Shown here: piece after piece, positions 15,673-24,633 of the stretch
Layout of the letters: every line of letters begins with the position of its first letter
How positions within the stretch are numbered: the stretch's first letter is position 1
Source of the DNA: Sedimentisphaerales bacterium
GTDB lineage: Bacteria > Planctomycetota > Phycisphaerae > Sedimentisphaerales > Anaerobacaceae
NCBI GenBank assembly: GCA_016932835.1
Contig: JAFGCD010000078.1
Location: 1 to 40,915 of the forward strand
Direction of reading: 5' to 3'
DNA: 40,915 bases
The notes under the pieces: model-generated
The model's input: only the letters and a program-made list of their open reading frames with translations
The model's database searches: none
What the model was told of the DNA's origin: nothing
Position numbers and translations under genes: made by a program

Positions 15673-17147
15673 ATTCCTGCTTCAAGCTGCGTGAGGACTT
15701 CTTTTGCCTTTGCGATTTTGTTGCCGGTCGGTCCCTGCCATTTTAGTTCGGCGTTTCTGGCGAGGAGGTCCTCTATTTTTTTGCATGCCAGGAGCACCGT
15801 AGCGTGGTTTTTGTTTCCCATGAATCTGCCGATTTCAGAGGATGACATTTTGGTATGCTTTCTGGTCAAGTACATGCTGAAGTGCCTTGCCATTGCGACG
15901 GTTCTTCCCTTTTTTGAGGAGTGGATATTTGCCGGGGTGATTCCGAAGTAGGTTGCGACGGCCGATTCGATATCGGATATATGGACGATTGGGTCTGTTC
16001 TTGCGAGGTGTTCGGCGAGGACGGCCTTAGCCATGGTGAGGTTGATTTTCTGGTTCTGCAGTGCGGCGAATGCTATAAGTTTTAGCAGGGCCCCTTCCAA
16101 CTCCCTGACATTTGTTCTGAGGTTTTCCGCGATATACTTTATTACGCTTTCGGAGATATTGGTTGCCATGTCGTTTTTCAGCGTTCTTCGTCCGAACGCT
16201 TTTGCGGTCATAGTCTCGGCGCACCTTCGACAGATTTCGCATCGCGTGTTGAAATCTGGGGTCTCTATCTTTACGACCATGCCTGAAACGAAGCGATTAA
16301 CGAGTTTTTCCGAGAGCTGTCCGATCATTTTCGGATGGGCGTCCGATGCGAGAATAACCTGCTTGCCTGCGAGGCTTATTGTGTTGAAGGTATGGAGGAA
16401 TTCCTCCTGGGTGGACGGTTTGCTTGCGAAGAAGTGGATATCGTCGATAGCGAGGATATCGATTTTTCTTATTCGGTTTCTGAAGCTTTCGAGCTTTTTG
16501 AGTTTCAATGCGAGGATGAACTGATTTGCGAATTCTTCAGCCGAGAGGTACATCCAGTTTGTAAGAGGGCGTTTTTCTGCGATTGCATTGCAGATTCCCT
16601 GTATGAGATGGGTTTTTCCGACGCCGTATCCGCCGTGAATAAAGAGGGGATTGAACGGGCTTCTCTCCTCATCGATAATAACTTTTGCAGCGTTATACGC
16701 CAGTTCATTCGATGGTCCGACCACAAAGGTATCGATACTGAGCTTAAGTTTTTTTCCTGATGCTGTCTGAGTTTTTCCCCTTGGGTTTCTTTGGTATCTC
16801 GTACGATTGCGCGCCTTCTCTACGAGTTGTGCCTGGGAGTCGAGTTGCGTTCTCCTTTGCTGGCCTGCAAGCTCTGGGTCTATGGCGATGTTTATTTTTA
16901 TGTCGGCTCCCGTAACCTGGCGCACGGCCTTGCTCAATTCGTTTAGGAAGTGGTTTTCAATCCAGCCTGCTATGAATAGATTGGGGACTCCGACTTTGAG
17001 ATAGCCGTTTGTTAGCGAGAGCCTGGTCGAATTTTTAAACCAGATTCTGTACTTCTGCATGCCAATCGTTTCTGCGAGAGCTTCATTGATAGCATTTACC
17101 TGTGACCCGGCTATGCGGGCGGCCTCATCCGTGATTGTGCCCTGCAT
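15669..17147 (-). CDS. dnaA: chromosomal replication initiator DnaA
   Basis: A 492-residue protein. Domain I (about 20-90) includes the KYRIWFKNSTRLSL region. A basic linker (about 95-135) corresponds to domain II. Domain III is the AAA+ core with Walker A GGYGVGKT (172-179) and Walker B ILAIDDIHFF. Domain IV, at the C-terminus, carries the DNA-binding helix-turn-helix with SSEIGRFMGNKNHATVLLA. DnaA binds DnaA boxes and melts oriC. The ATG is preceded by GGGGAG on the minus strand at good spacing. dnaN and recF, usual partners in many phyla, are absent; planctomycetes often lack that arrangement. The upstream region has a cluster of DnaA-box-like sites. Confidence 0.97.
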   Translation of the reverse strand: MQGTITDEAARIAGSQVNAINEALAETIGMQKYRIWFKNSTRLSLTNGYLKVGVPNLFIAGWIENHFLNELSKAVRQVTGADIKINIAIDPELAGQQRRTQLDSQAQLVEKARNRTRYQRNPRGKTQTASGKKLKLSIDTFVVGPSNELAYNAAKVIIDEERSPFNPLFIHGGYGVGKTHLIQGICNAIAEKRPLTNWMYLSAEEFANQFILALKLKKLESFRNRIRKIDILAIDDIHFFASKPSTQEEFLHTFNTISLAGKQVILASDAHPKMIGQLSEKLVNRFVSGMVVKIETPDFNTRCEICRRCAETMTAKAFGRRTLKNDMATNISESVIKYIAENLRTNVRELEGALLKLIAFAALQNQKINLTMAKAVLAEHLARTDPIVHISDIESAVATYFGITPANIHSSKKGRTVAMARHFSMYLTRKHTKMSSSEIGRFMGNKNHATVLLACKKIEDLLARNAELKWQGPTGNKIAKAKEVLTQLEAGI

Positions 17148-17500
17148 TGCTAATCTCCCCTGTCATGGTTCGTATTTTTTCGAGATTGACGTCTTATCGT
17201 AAATAACAAAACAAGAGCCCGATCCAATTTCAACACAATTCGTAGTCGTGAGAGTCTCATTATTATGTAATGCGAGTGCAAATCAATCCGGTTTTGGCGA
17301 TTTTCTTTTCCACACAATAGAGGATGCTGTCACTATTGGCTTTACGCTTGAAAAAAAAAAGTTCTTCACAGGTTATGCACATTAGAAACAGGGTTTGTGG
17401 AAAGACGGTGGATTAGGTTTTGTGTGTTTGCTTGTTCAGATGAGTGATAAGATCATGCATACCAATACTGATAGCGCTGCTTGGCTGCTGCGTGGTATGG
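17148..17500. other. candidate replication origin (oriC) upstream of dnaA
   Basis: This 353-base gap between dnaA and rsmB holds four DnaA-box-like 9-mers: TTTTCCACA (17306-17314), TTCTTCACA (17362-17370), TTATGCACA (17373-17381) and CTTTCCACA on the minus strand (17396-17404). The first and third fit the TTWTNCACA consensus exactly; the others have one mismatch. A ten-A run (17351-17360) and AT-rich DNA (17180-17290) are candidate unwinding sequences. Nearness to dnaA supports an origin or an autoregulated dnaA promoter region. Confidence 0.55.
17259..17286 (-). promoter_or_regulatory. possible dnaA promoter
   Basis: On the minus strand TTGATT (17281-17286) is followed by a 16-base spacer and AATAAT (17259-17264). 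The start point would be near 17252, giving a 105-base leader to dnaA. The DnaA-box cluster lies just upstream, which would permit autoregulation. Confidence 0.4.
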
Positions 17501-18913
17501 TTATTTTCGGCGGATGATAGCGGCGTAGCCGCCGTCACAGTCGAATTGTCGTGGATGTTTTGCACATTTTGTTTGTTGTGACGATGCTGCCGATGGGATT
17601 GTGAGGCGTTCTGATTCGATGCTGAAGGAGGGATTATGTTGGATGAAGTTTCGTATGATCCCGCTGTTTTCGGCCTTCTGGATGCTGCATGTGCTGTAGC
17701 AGATTCTGCCGTTCGGGCTGAGCATTCCTGCTGTTTTTTCGAGCAGCCTGTTTTGGGTTTCCGTCATTTTTTTTATCGCGTTGGGATTGAGGCGGTATCT
17801 GGCTTCGAGGCGTTTGGCGAGTACGCCGGTATTCGAGCAGGGTACGTCGAGCAGTATTGCATCGAAGGGAGCGAGTTGGGCGGCGCGGCGTTCGAGGCTT
17901 TCATAGGGGGCTATTTCGATGCTGTTAATTTCGAGTCTTTCGGTGTTTTCTCTTATTTTGTCGAGTCTTTCGGGGTTGCTGTCTGTGGCTGTGATTTTGG
18001 CCGAATCGCCGGCGATTTCGGCTATTTGTGTTGTTTTGACTCCGGGTGCGGCGCAAAGATCGAGTATTCTGTCGCCGGGCTTTGGATTCAGCATCCTCGC
18101 CGGCTGCGAGGCGGTGAGGTCCTGGATTGTGAAAAGGCCTTCGGCAAATCCGGGCAGCATCGTTACGGCTGACGTCGAGGCGAGCCTTATCATATCGGCG
18201 TCGGGGACCAGGTCGAAGTCGATATCCGCTTTGCGGAACTTTTCAGCGAGTTTCGGTGTTGTTGTCTTCAGCGGGTTTGTCCTGATGTATAGGCCGGGTC
18301 TGCGGTTTGAAGCGAAACATATTTTGCGGGCGGTTTCGAAGCCGAATTCCGCAAGCCAGTCTTCTATGAGCCACATTGGCAATGAGAAGGCGTCGCTGAG
18401 ATAATCGGCGGGTTTTGATTCGGGGTCTGGGAGGAAGGCGGCGGAGAACCGACAGCCCTGGTCCGGGTCCTGGGGCAGCAGGGTTCTAATATCGGCATCG
18501 GCAAAAGGAGTTCGGCGATTAGCGATCCGCCTTGTGATATTTCTGAGGAGGGCGTTTACGAATCCGGCTTGCTTTTTGCCCGACGTTGACTTGGCGTTCT
18601 CGACGGCTTCGTTTAGGATTGAATAATCGGGCGTATCCGGCCTGTAGATAAGTTCATAGGCGGCAATGCGTATTATGTTGAGCAGTCGGGGCGGTATTCT
18701 GGTGGCCGGGCCGGAGGCGAAGTCGGCAATGACCCTATCTATGGCCGAGCGGTTTCTTATTGTTCCAAATACCAGATCAGTGGCGCGTTGTCTCTGGTCG
18801 GTCTGGTCTATCAGGCTGTTGAGCAGGCGGGCAACGTAGTTTCTTTTTGGGTCGGTTCTATTGAGGACTTCGATTGCAACAAGGCGTGCGGATTTTGGTA
18901 TTCTGCGAGCCAT
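17501..18913 (-). CDS. rsmB: 16S rRNA m5C967 methyltransferase RsmB (Sun family)
   Basis: A 470-residue protein. Residues about 5-150 are a NusB-like RNA-binding domain (RRIPKSARLVAIEVLNR, FVNALLRNI). The C-terminal Rossmann methyltransferase shows the SAM motif ILDLCAAPGVKT, the catalytic-loop motif LLDVPCSNTGVL and the second conserved cysteine in CYSTCSI. RsmB methylates C967 of 16S rRNA using S-adenosylmethionine. Its start is 3 bases after the fmt stop; fmt and rsmB (sun) are adjacent in many bacteria, which supports both calls. It is the last gene of the lptB-def-fmt-rsmB operon. Confidence 0.95.
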   Translation of the reverse strand: MARRIPKSARLVAIEVLNRTDPKRNYVARLLNSLIDQTDQRQRATDLVFGTIRNRSAIDRVIADFASGPATRIPPRLLNIIRIAAYELIYRPDTPDYSILNEAVENAKSTSGKKQAGFVNALLRNITRRIANRRTPFADADIRTLLPQDPDQGCRFSAAFLPDPESKPADYLSDAFSLPMWLIEDWLAEFGFETARKICFASNRRPGLYIRTNPLKTTTPKLAEKFRKADIDFDLVPDADMIRLASTSAVTMLPGFAEGLFTIQDLTASQPARMLNPKPGDRILDLCAAPGVKTTQIAEIAGDSAKITATDSNPERLDKIRENTERLEINSIEIAPYESLERRAAQLAPFDAILLDVPCSNTGVLAKRLEARYRLNPNAIKKMTETQNRLLEKTAGMLSPNGRICYSTCSIQKAENSGIIRNFIQHNPSFSIESERLTIPSAASSQQTKCAKHPRQFDCDGGYAAIIRRK

Positions 18914-18916
18914 ATG

Positions 18917-19870
18917 CTACCGGTCAATCTTGTCGAATATATCACCGGGTTTTGTTTGTCGGCCGTTTACGAATGCCTTGAAATTCATAAGGTGAGAACC
19001 TGCGGGCTTGATCTTAGTAATTTTGAGGGTGTTTCGGCCACAGACTACTTCGAGGTTTTCATCGAGAGTTCCCGGGGGCAGGTTTGGCTTGTTTTCTGTT
19101 TGGGTTTCGCGGGCCATCGCGATAATGACTCTTTCGGCCTTGCCGGTTTGCGTTGATTTGTACTGCGCGGAGGCCCCGGGCCATGGCCAGAAGCCTCTGA
19201 TTTTGTTTGCGAGGATGTGTGCGGGTTCGTTGAAATCAAGAAAGGCGTCCATTTTGCGGAGTTTCGGGGCGAGTGTGGCTTTGGCATGGTCCTGTTCGGT
19301 ATAGACGGCGGCGCCGGCGGCTATCCGGTCGAGTGTATCGAGCAGCAGCGGCGCGGCTGTTTGGGCGAGCCTGTCGTGGAGTCGGCCCGCTGTTTCGTCG
19401 GGTTCTATTTCAATAGTCGCTTGTGCGAGGATTTGGCCCGCATCCATTTTGTCGGCGAGGGTGATTATGCTGATACCGGTTTTTTCTTCGCCGTTTATTA
19501 TCGCCCAGTTGATTGGTGCGGCTCCCCTGTATTTCGGCAGTAGCGATGCGTGTACGTTTATCGCTCCTTTGGGGGGCAGGTTAATTATGTCGGGGCCGAT
19601 TTTCTGGCCGAAGGCGATAACGACGATTACATCCGGTCGGCAGGCTGCTATCCGGTCGATGCTGTTGGGCGTATTTACGTTTTCGGTTTCGACGAAGGGA
19701 ATCGCGTTGTCGCGGGCCCATTGTGCTGCGGGTGTCGGCTTTGGCTTTCTGCCCCTTCCGGCGGGGCCGGCGGGCTGGGTGACGAGAAGGCCGATATGGT
19801 GGGTCGATTGCACGACGGCGTCGAGACAGTTGATACCGAATTGTCCGCTGCCGAGATATACTATTTTCAT
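18917..19870 (-). CDS. fmt: methionyl-tRNA formyltransferase
   Basis: A 317-residue protein formylating Met-tRNA(fMet) with 10-formyl-THF for translation initiation. The N-terminal formyltransferase domain contains NVHASLLPKYRGAAPINWAI (His and the SLLP signature) and GISIITLADKMDAG. The C-terminal OB-like domain starts around residue 205. The ATG at 19868-19870 (MKIVYLGSGQFG) is preferred over a TTG four codons upstream because it matches the family N-terminus. It lies 48 bases after def and 3 bases before rsmB on the same strand. Confidence 0.96.
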   Translation of the reverse strand: MKIVYLGSGQFGINCLDAVVQSTHHIGLLVTQPAGPAGRGRKPKPTPAAQWARDNAIPFVETENVNTPNSIDRIAACRPDVIVVIAFGQKIGPDIINLPPKGAINVHASLLPKYRGAAPINWAIINGEEKTGISIITLADKMDAGQILAQATIEIEPDETAGRLHDRLAQTAAPLLLDTLDRIAAGAAVYTEQDHAKATLAPKLRKMDAFLDFNEPAHILANKIRGFWPWPGASAQYKSTQTGKAERVIIAMARETQTENKPNLPPGTLDENLEVVCGRNTLKITKIKPAGSHLMNFKAFVNGRQTKPGDIFDKIDR

Positions 19871-19918
19871 TTCCGAATCCAAGAGATGATGCAGAGCAGA
19901 AGAGGTTGAGCCGGGCGG

Positions 19919-20434
19919 TTATGATTTATTTTTTTCGGTCAGTTTTCTCAGTTGTCTGCGGTGCGCGATTTTAGCTACCTGCCCCATTCGGTTTACGATA
20001 GTAACGCCTTCGATATGGTCGTATTCATGCTGGAGGGCCCTGGCATAGAGTCCCTCGCCCTGTTCTGTGAAGAGGTTTCCGTCGAGGTCTGTGGCTGTGA
20101 CTTCACATTTTTTGTACCTTGGGATTCTCGTGTATATGCCGGGGACTGAGAGGCATCCTTCGTCTATGGCGGCGAGGTCGCCGATAGGGGTGACTTTCGG
20201 ATTTATATAGACTTTTACGTTTTGTTCGGTTCCGTCGAGGGAGATTATGAATAGTCTCAGGGGGATGCCTGCCTGGGGCGCGGCGAGTCCGACGCCTTTG
20301 TTCTTGATCATTATTTCGGTCATCTTGCGGACGAGCAGGCGGATGCTATCGTCGATTTTATCTATCGGTTCTGCGCGTCCCGCGAGAACCGGAGCAGGAT
20401 AGTGCGTGATTCGACATTTATCAAAATCAATCAT
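19919..20434 (-). CDS. def: peptide deformylase
   Basis: A 171-residue metalloenzyme that removes the N-formyl group from nascent proteins. All three signature motifs are present: GVGLAAPQAG (47-56), EGCLS (92-96, metal ligand Cys94) and HEYDH (136-140, ligands His136 and His140, catalytic Glu137). It is the standard partner of fmt, which follows on the same strand; lptB precedes it by 44 bases. Confidence 0.98.
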   Translation of the reverse strand: MIDFDKCRITHYPAPVLAGRAEPIDKIDDSIRLLVRKMTEIMIKNKGVGLAAPQAGIPLRLFIISLDGTEQNVKVYINPKVTPIGDLAAIDEGCLSVPGIYTRIPRYKKCEVTATDLDGNLFTEQGEGLYARALQHEYDHIEGVTIVNRMGQVAKIAHRRQLRKLTEKNKS

Positions 20435-20478
20435 CTTTCGATTCCAATGCCCGGGACTGGCTTCGTTTGCGGCGGCGG

Positions 20479-21225
20479 CTACTCGTCGAATTCGTCACCT
20501 GCGAATGTATTGCCAAGATATGATTTCCTTACTGCTTCGTTGCGTATAATTTCTGCGGGCGAGCCGGTTCCTATTACCTGGCCATGGTCAATAATATAGG
20601 CCTTATCTACAACTTCGAGTGTTCTCTCGACATTATGATCTGTAATCAGCAGGCTTACTCCGGCGGCGACAAGCTGTCGGATCTGGAGTTGGAGGTCCTG
20701 TACGGCGATAGGGTCAACTCCGCTGAAGGGTTCGTCGAGGAGAACGAGCGATGGGTTTGTTACCATTGCCCGGGCGATTTCGAGTTTTCTTCGCTCGCCT
20801 CCGGAGAGGAACCTTCCCTGGCTTTCGGCGACTTCCGTTAGGTCGAATCGTCTGATAAGCGATGCGGCCCTCTGGTCTCTTTCGGCCTTTGTAATCGACA
20901 TTGTTTCAAGAATTGCGCGGAGGTTGTCCCTTACGCTCAGTCGCTGGAAGATGCTGGGCTCCTGCGAAAGATAGCCTATGCCGAGGCGTGCGCGCTTGTA
21001 CATGGGCAGCTTTGTAATATCGCGTCCTTCAAAGACTACCGAACCGCTGTTGGGGGTTATCATTCCCATTATCATTCTGAAGGAAGTGGTCTTTCCGGCG
21101 CCGTTTCGGCCGAGCAGGCCTACAATGCTGCGCTGGTTGATCGAGATTGATACCTCGTTTACAACGGTTCGCCCGGAATACTTTTTCACGAGACATCGCG
21201 TTTCGAGGAGAGTCATGTCTGCCAT
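20479..21225 (-). CDS. lptB: LPS export ABC transporter ATP-binding protein LptB
   Basis: A 248-residue ABC ATPase from ATG 21225; a TTG three codons upstream and an ATG three codons downstream are alternatives, and no Shine-Dalgarno sequence decides. Walker A is GRNGAGKTT, the Q-loop is YLSQEPSIF, the signature is LSGGERRK, Walker B is LVLLDEPF and the switch His is in ITDHNV. The LSGGERRKLEIARAM and FSGVDPIAVQDLQ stretches are typical of LptB rather than of generic transporters. LptB powers extraction of lipopolysaccharide by LptFG from the inner membrane, indicating an LPS-bearing outer membrane. It heads the operon with def, fmt and rsmB. Confidence 0.92.
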   Translation of the reverse strand: MADMTLLETRCLVKKYSGRTVVNEVSISINQRSIVGLLGRNGAGKTTSFRMIMGMITPNSGSVVFEGRDITKLPMYKRARLGIGYLSQEPSIFQRLSVRDNLRAILETMSITKAERDQRAASLIRRFDLTEVAESQGRFLSGGERRKLEIARAMVTNPSLVLLDEPFSGVDPIAVQDLQLQIRQLVAAGVSLLITDHNVERTLEVVDKAYIIDHGQVIGTGSPAEIIRNEAVRKSYLGNTFAGDEFDE

Positions 21226-21234
21226 ATTCGTCAA

Positions 21235-21601
21235 TCGGACTGCATATGCGAAAAAAGGCGTTTTGGAATGTTCCTTTTTTCGAGATTAGATATTCCTGTT
21301 TTTCGGGAGAGCATTATATCAACAGCGGCGGGACAAAGCAAACCGTCTTTTTTTCGTTAGTTTGGCGTTCGGGAGGCGGTTTTCTGTGCGGGAGGATAAA
21401 TATTCTGGCATTTTCGAGGTGATTCTGCTATACCCTTTGCGGCAGTAGGTTCCCTCGACCGAGATCGCGTATTGCGATTTTGAGGCCGCCTGGCTGTGCC
21501 CTATTGGCAGGCGTATGAGTGCGGATTTTCGGTCGTGAGCATTATATTATGCATTTTCCTGCGTAAGGGTACGAGTTGTTATAAAGTGTTCAGGTAAGCA
21601 T
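21235..21601. other. divergent spacer between lptB and metallophosphoesterase
   Basis: No gene is seen. It contains a 9-base perfect inverted repeat GAAAAAAGG/CCTTTTTTC (21250-21258, 21273-21281) in the lptB leader, which could act as a weak attenuator, and the lptB promoter. On the plus strand TTATAA (21577-21582) may be a -10 box for the phosphoesterase gene. Confidence 0.45.
21313..21341 (-). promoter_or_regulatory. sigma-70-type promoter of the lptB-def-fmt-rsmB operon
   Basis: On the minus strand TTGCTT (21336-21341), a 17-base spacer and a perfect TATAAT (21313-21318). The start point near 21306 gives a leader of about 80 bases to lptB. Confidence 0.6.
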
Positions 21602-22378
21602 ATGTTTGCGGTTTTGAGCGACATACATTCTAATCTTGAGGCCTTGACTGCGGTTTTGGCGGACATTGAGGATCGCGGGATCAAGACTATATATTGCCTT
21701 GGCGACGTTGTCGGTTACGGTGCGAATCCCCGCGAATGCCTGGATTTGATGATTGAACAGGCCAAATGGTGTGTTTTGGGGAACCACGATTATGCGGTTT
21801 TCTATGAGCCGACGAATTTCAATTACGGTGCCGAGCAGGCGAGTTTCTGGACTCGGGATGTTCTGGAAGCGGAGGAAGACAAGGAACTTGGCGACCGGCG
21901 GTGGAGTTTTCTCGGGGGGCTTCCCATGCGTCGGACGCTTGAGGCGAAATTAGGGCCTACTTCGGCTGTAATGGATTTTGTTCATGCATCTCCGCGGCGG
22001 CCTATCAACGAATATATCTTTCCCGACGATGTTTATACGAATCCGATGAAGGTTCGGCTTCTGTTCGAGCGTATCGCACACATTTGCTTTGTTGGGCATA
22101 CGCACATGCCGGGCGTGTTTTTGGATGAGCCGGACTTCTATCCTCCCGACGAATTGGGCGGGAGCTACCCGATTGTGGATGAAGAGAAGGCTATTATCAA
22201 TATCGGGTCTGTCGGTCAGCCCCGTGATAAGGACAGCCGGGCGAGCTATGTTTATGTTGAGGGGAACCGTGTTCATTTCGTTCGGGTGGAATACGATTTC
22301 GAGACTACTATGAACAAGATATATGAAGTTGATCAACTCGATAATTTTCACGCCGAGCGTCTTCGTGACGGCAGATAA
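21602..22378 (+). CDS. metallophosphoesterase family protein
   Basis: A 258-residue calcineurin-like phosphoesterase. Metal-binding motifs are visible: SDIHSN (Asp7, His9), GDVVGYGANP (Asp35), GNHD (60-63) and FVGHTH near residue 165. It starts at the first residue of the catalytic fold, with AGGTAAG just upstream. Proteins of this type are YfcE/ApaH-like phosphodiesterases or phosphatases found widely in bacteria; the substrate is unknown. It lies 230 bases upstream of yidC on the same strand. Confidence 0.88.
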   Translation: MFAVLSDIHSNLEALTAVLADIEDRGIKTIYCLGDVVGYGANPRECLDLMIEQAKWCVLGNHDYAVFYEPTNFNYGAEQASFWTRDVLEAEEDKELGDRRWSFLGGLPMRRTLEAKLGPTSAVMDFVHASPRRPINEYIFPDDVYTNPMKVRLLFERIAHICFVGHTHMPGVFLDEPDFYPPDELGGSYPIVDEEKAIINIGSVGQPRDKDSRASYVYVEGNRVHFVRVEYDFETTMNKIYEVDQLDNFHAERLRDGR

Positions 22379-22608
22379 GTTTGAGAATGCAAAAATCGAA
22401 GTTCAAAAAGCAAAATTGTTGGGTTCCCCTTTGGGGGCAGGCGACTTTGTCGGAATCAGCGTTTCAATTTTGGCGGTGCTTTCGGTAATTGAGTGTCAGG
22501 CGGGTTTGTACCGATTTTCGGCAGGAAGCCGGTTGGTTTGATTGAGGATTTTTATTGAAAAGGGGCCGGGGCGTTCCTATTGGCTGGGATGGTTCCGGGT
22601 TTTCGAGT

Positions 22609-24624
22609 ATGAGAAAAGTGCTGATTTTTACAGTTATCGGTTTTTGTGTTTTTTGCGGGTTACTTGTTGTCGAGTCCGGACTGTTCGGGGGTTCGGCCCG
22701 GCAGTGCGGCGGGTGTATTCTTCTGTCGATGGCCGACGATGGCGGCGCAGAAAAGACGACTGATGCAAATGACGCCGTTGCGGAAGAGAAAGAGCCGGCG
22801 AAGCTGACCTCTGCGTTGAGTTTCGGAGCCGATAACGCCGAGTCGAAGACGATTATACTCGGCGCGGCGGACCCGAACACCGAAGATCCGGAGTGGGGTT
22901 ACAAATTCCAGTTGGAGTTAAGCTCAAGGGGCGCGGCGATAGGCAAAGCGACTTTCAGCGATGGAGACGGCAAGGGTTTCGACAACCGCGATCCGGACAA
23001 CCCGAGACCTCTGGTTGTTTTTTCGCCGATCAAGACAGAAGGGGGCGGGGAAATCCTGTCGATGGCGAACAGCAATTTTGTTTTTGACAATCACGGGCTC
23101 CAACTGCCTTTGGACCGGCTGCACTGGAAGGTTGCCGGGGTGGAGAAAGATGGGGGCGGGTCTGAATCCGTCAAGTTCGAGGCTCTTATCAAGGTTCAGG
23201 ATACTAATCAGCCGGCGATGAAGCTGACCAAGACATATACGATACAGCCCGGCAGCTACCTGGTGGATTGCAGTATTGTTGTCGAGAACCTTCTGGATAA
23301 CGAAGAGACGGTTCATTTCAAGCTGCAAGGTCCGGGCGGTTTCGGCAGGGAGTCCTTCCGGACGGATATGCGGAAGGTCATAGCGGGTTACAAGAAATCA
23401 GGTGAGATAGTCGGGGTTCGGCTTGACAAGAACAAGCTTCGCAAAGCCGGCGGGGATATTAAGAAGAGGCGTCTTGTGGAGCCGAGCGGGGGCTTGCTCT
23501 GGGCGGCGGCGGTAAACAAGTATTTTGCGGCGATTCTTGTGCCGGAGCCCGATACAGGCCGGGACTACTGTGACTGGATTACGGATCAAGTCGGTTCATA
23601 CTACGATCCAGACGGCGAGAGCGACAGCGGCGACGAGAACATATCCCTTGATTTGACGATCGGGTCGAAGAATCTGGCTGCGAAGGGTTCTGCGGACAGT
23701 TCCGCGACCTACAAATTCCAGCTTTACGTCGGTCCGAAGGACAAGAGCTTCTTCGATAAGAACGAGATGTATCGCAGGCTGGGTTTTGTGCAGACTATAG
23801 ACTTTATCGGCTGCTGCTGCCCGGCGAGTATTATCAAGCCGCTTGCGTTCGGGATACTGGCGATTATGAAGGCGATGTACGGGTTCATCGGCAACTACGG
23901 CGTCGTGATTATCATTCTGGTTTTCTGCGTTCGGCTGATTCTGCATCCGATTACGAAGAAGAGCCAGGTTTCGATGAGCAAGATGCAGAAGCTGGCTCCC
24001 AAGGCTGAGGAGATCAAGAAGAAGTACGCAAACAACAAGGCGGAGATGAACAAGCAGATGATGGCCCTTTACCGGGAACAGGGGGCGTCTCCGATAATGG
24101 GCTTTCTGCCGATGATGATTCAGATGCCGATCTGGATTGCGTTGTGGAGCGCGGTTTATGCGAGTATCGATCTTCGCGGGGCGAGGTTCCTGCCTTTTTG
24201 GATTACGGATCTTTCTATGCCGGATGCGGCATACATTTTCCCGAAGGTTATAGTTATTCCGCTGATAGGGTGGAAGATCGAATCTCTTAATCTGCTGCCT
24301 CTGATGATGGGCGTTGCGTTTTACCTTCAGCAGAAGCTGATGCCCAAGCCGGCTTCTTCGAGTACTAATCCCCAGGTTGCACAGCAGCAGAAGATGATGA
24401 TGATTATGATGCCCCTGCTGTTCCCATTGATGCTCTACAAGGCTCCATCGGGGGTGAATTTGTATATCATGTCGAGCACTTTTGCCGGTGTAATCGAGCA
24501 GTATGTTATCCGCAAGCACATCCGTGAGAAGGAGGAGGCCGATTCTCAGGGTGTGGTGGCGACGACGATGAAGACGGGCGGCAAGCTAAAGAAGAAGAAG
24601 CCCAAGCCTTTTTTCAAGACTTAA
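22609..24624 (+). CDS. yidC: membrane protein insertase YidC
   Basis: A 671-residue protein from ATG 22609, where the first transmembrane segment begins (RKVLIFTVIGFCVFCGLLVV); an upstream in-frame TTG at 22555 adds 18 non-hydrophobic residues and is rejected. After an acidic linker, residues about 80-400 are the periplasmic beta-sandwich domain of Gram-negative YidC. The C-terminal 60KD_IMP/Oxa1 domain has IILVFCVRLILHPITKKSQ, the coiled-coil region SKMQKLAPKAEEIKKKYANN, MMIQMPIWIALWSAVY and a Met-rich transmembrane hairpin. YidC inserts and folds inner-membrane proteins with or without SecYEG. It is followed by mnmE after 9 bases, a widespread pairing; rpmH and rnpA, its other usual neighbours, are not upstream. 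Confidence 0.96.
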   Translation: MRKVLIFTVIGFCVFCGLLVVESGLFGGSARQCGGCILLSMADDGGAEKTTDANDAVAEEKEPAKLTSALSFGADNAESKTIILGAADPNTEDPEWGYKFQLELSSRGAAIGKATFSDGDGKGFDNRDPDNPRPLVVFSPIKTEGGGEILSMANSNFVFDNHGLQLPLDRLHWKVAGVEKDGGGSESVKFEALIKVQDTNQPAMKLTKTYTIQPGSYLVDCSIVVENLLDNEETVHFKLQGPGGFGRESFRTDMRKVIAGYKKSGEIVGVRLDKNKLRKAGGDIKKRRLVEPSGGLLWAAAVNKYFAAILVPEPDTGRDYCDWITDQVGSYYDPDGESDSGDENISLDLTIGSKNLAAKGSADSSATYKFQLYVGPKDKSFFDKNEMYRRLGFVQTIDFIGCCCPASIIKPLAFGILAIMKAMYGFIGNYGVVIIILVFCVRLILHPITKKSQVSMSKMQKLAPKAEEIKKKYANNKAEMNKQMMALYREQGASPIMGFLPMMIQMPIWIALWSAVYASIDLRGARFLPFWITDLSMPDAAYIFPKVIVIPLIGWKIESLNLLPLMMGVAFYLQQKLMPKPASSSTNPQVAQQQKMMMIMMPLLFPLMLYKAPSGVNLYIMSSTFAGVIEQYVIRKHIREKEEADSQGVVATTMKTGGKLKKKKPKPFFKT

Positions 24625-24633
24625 GCGTGCGTG

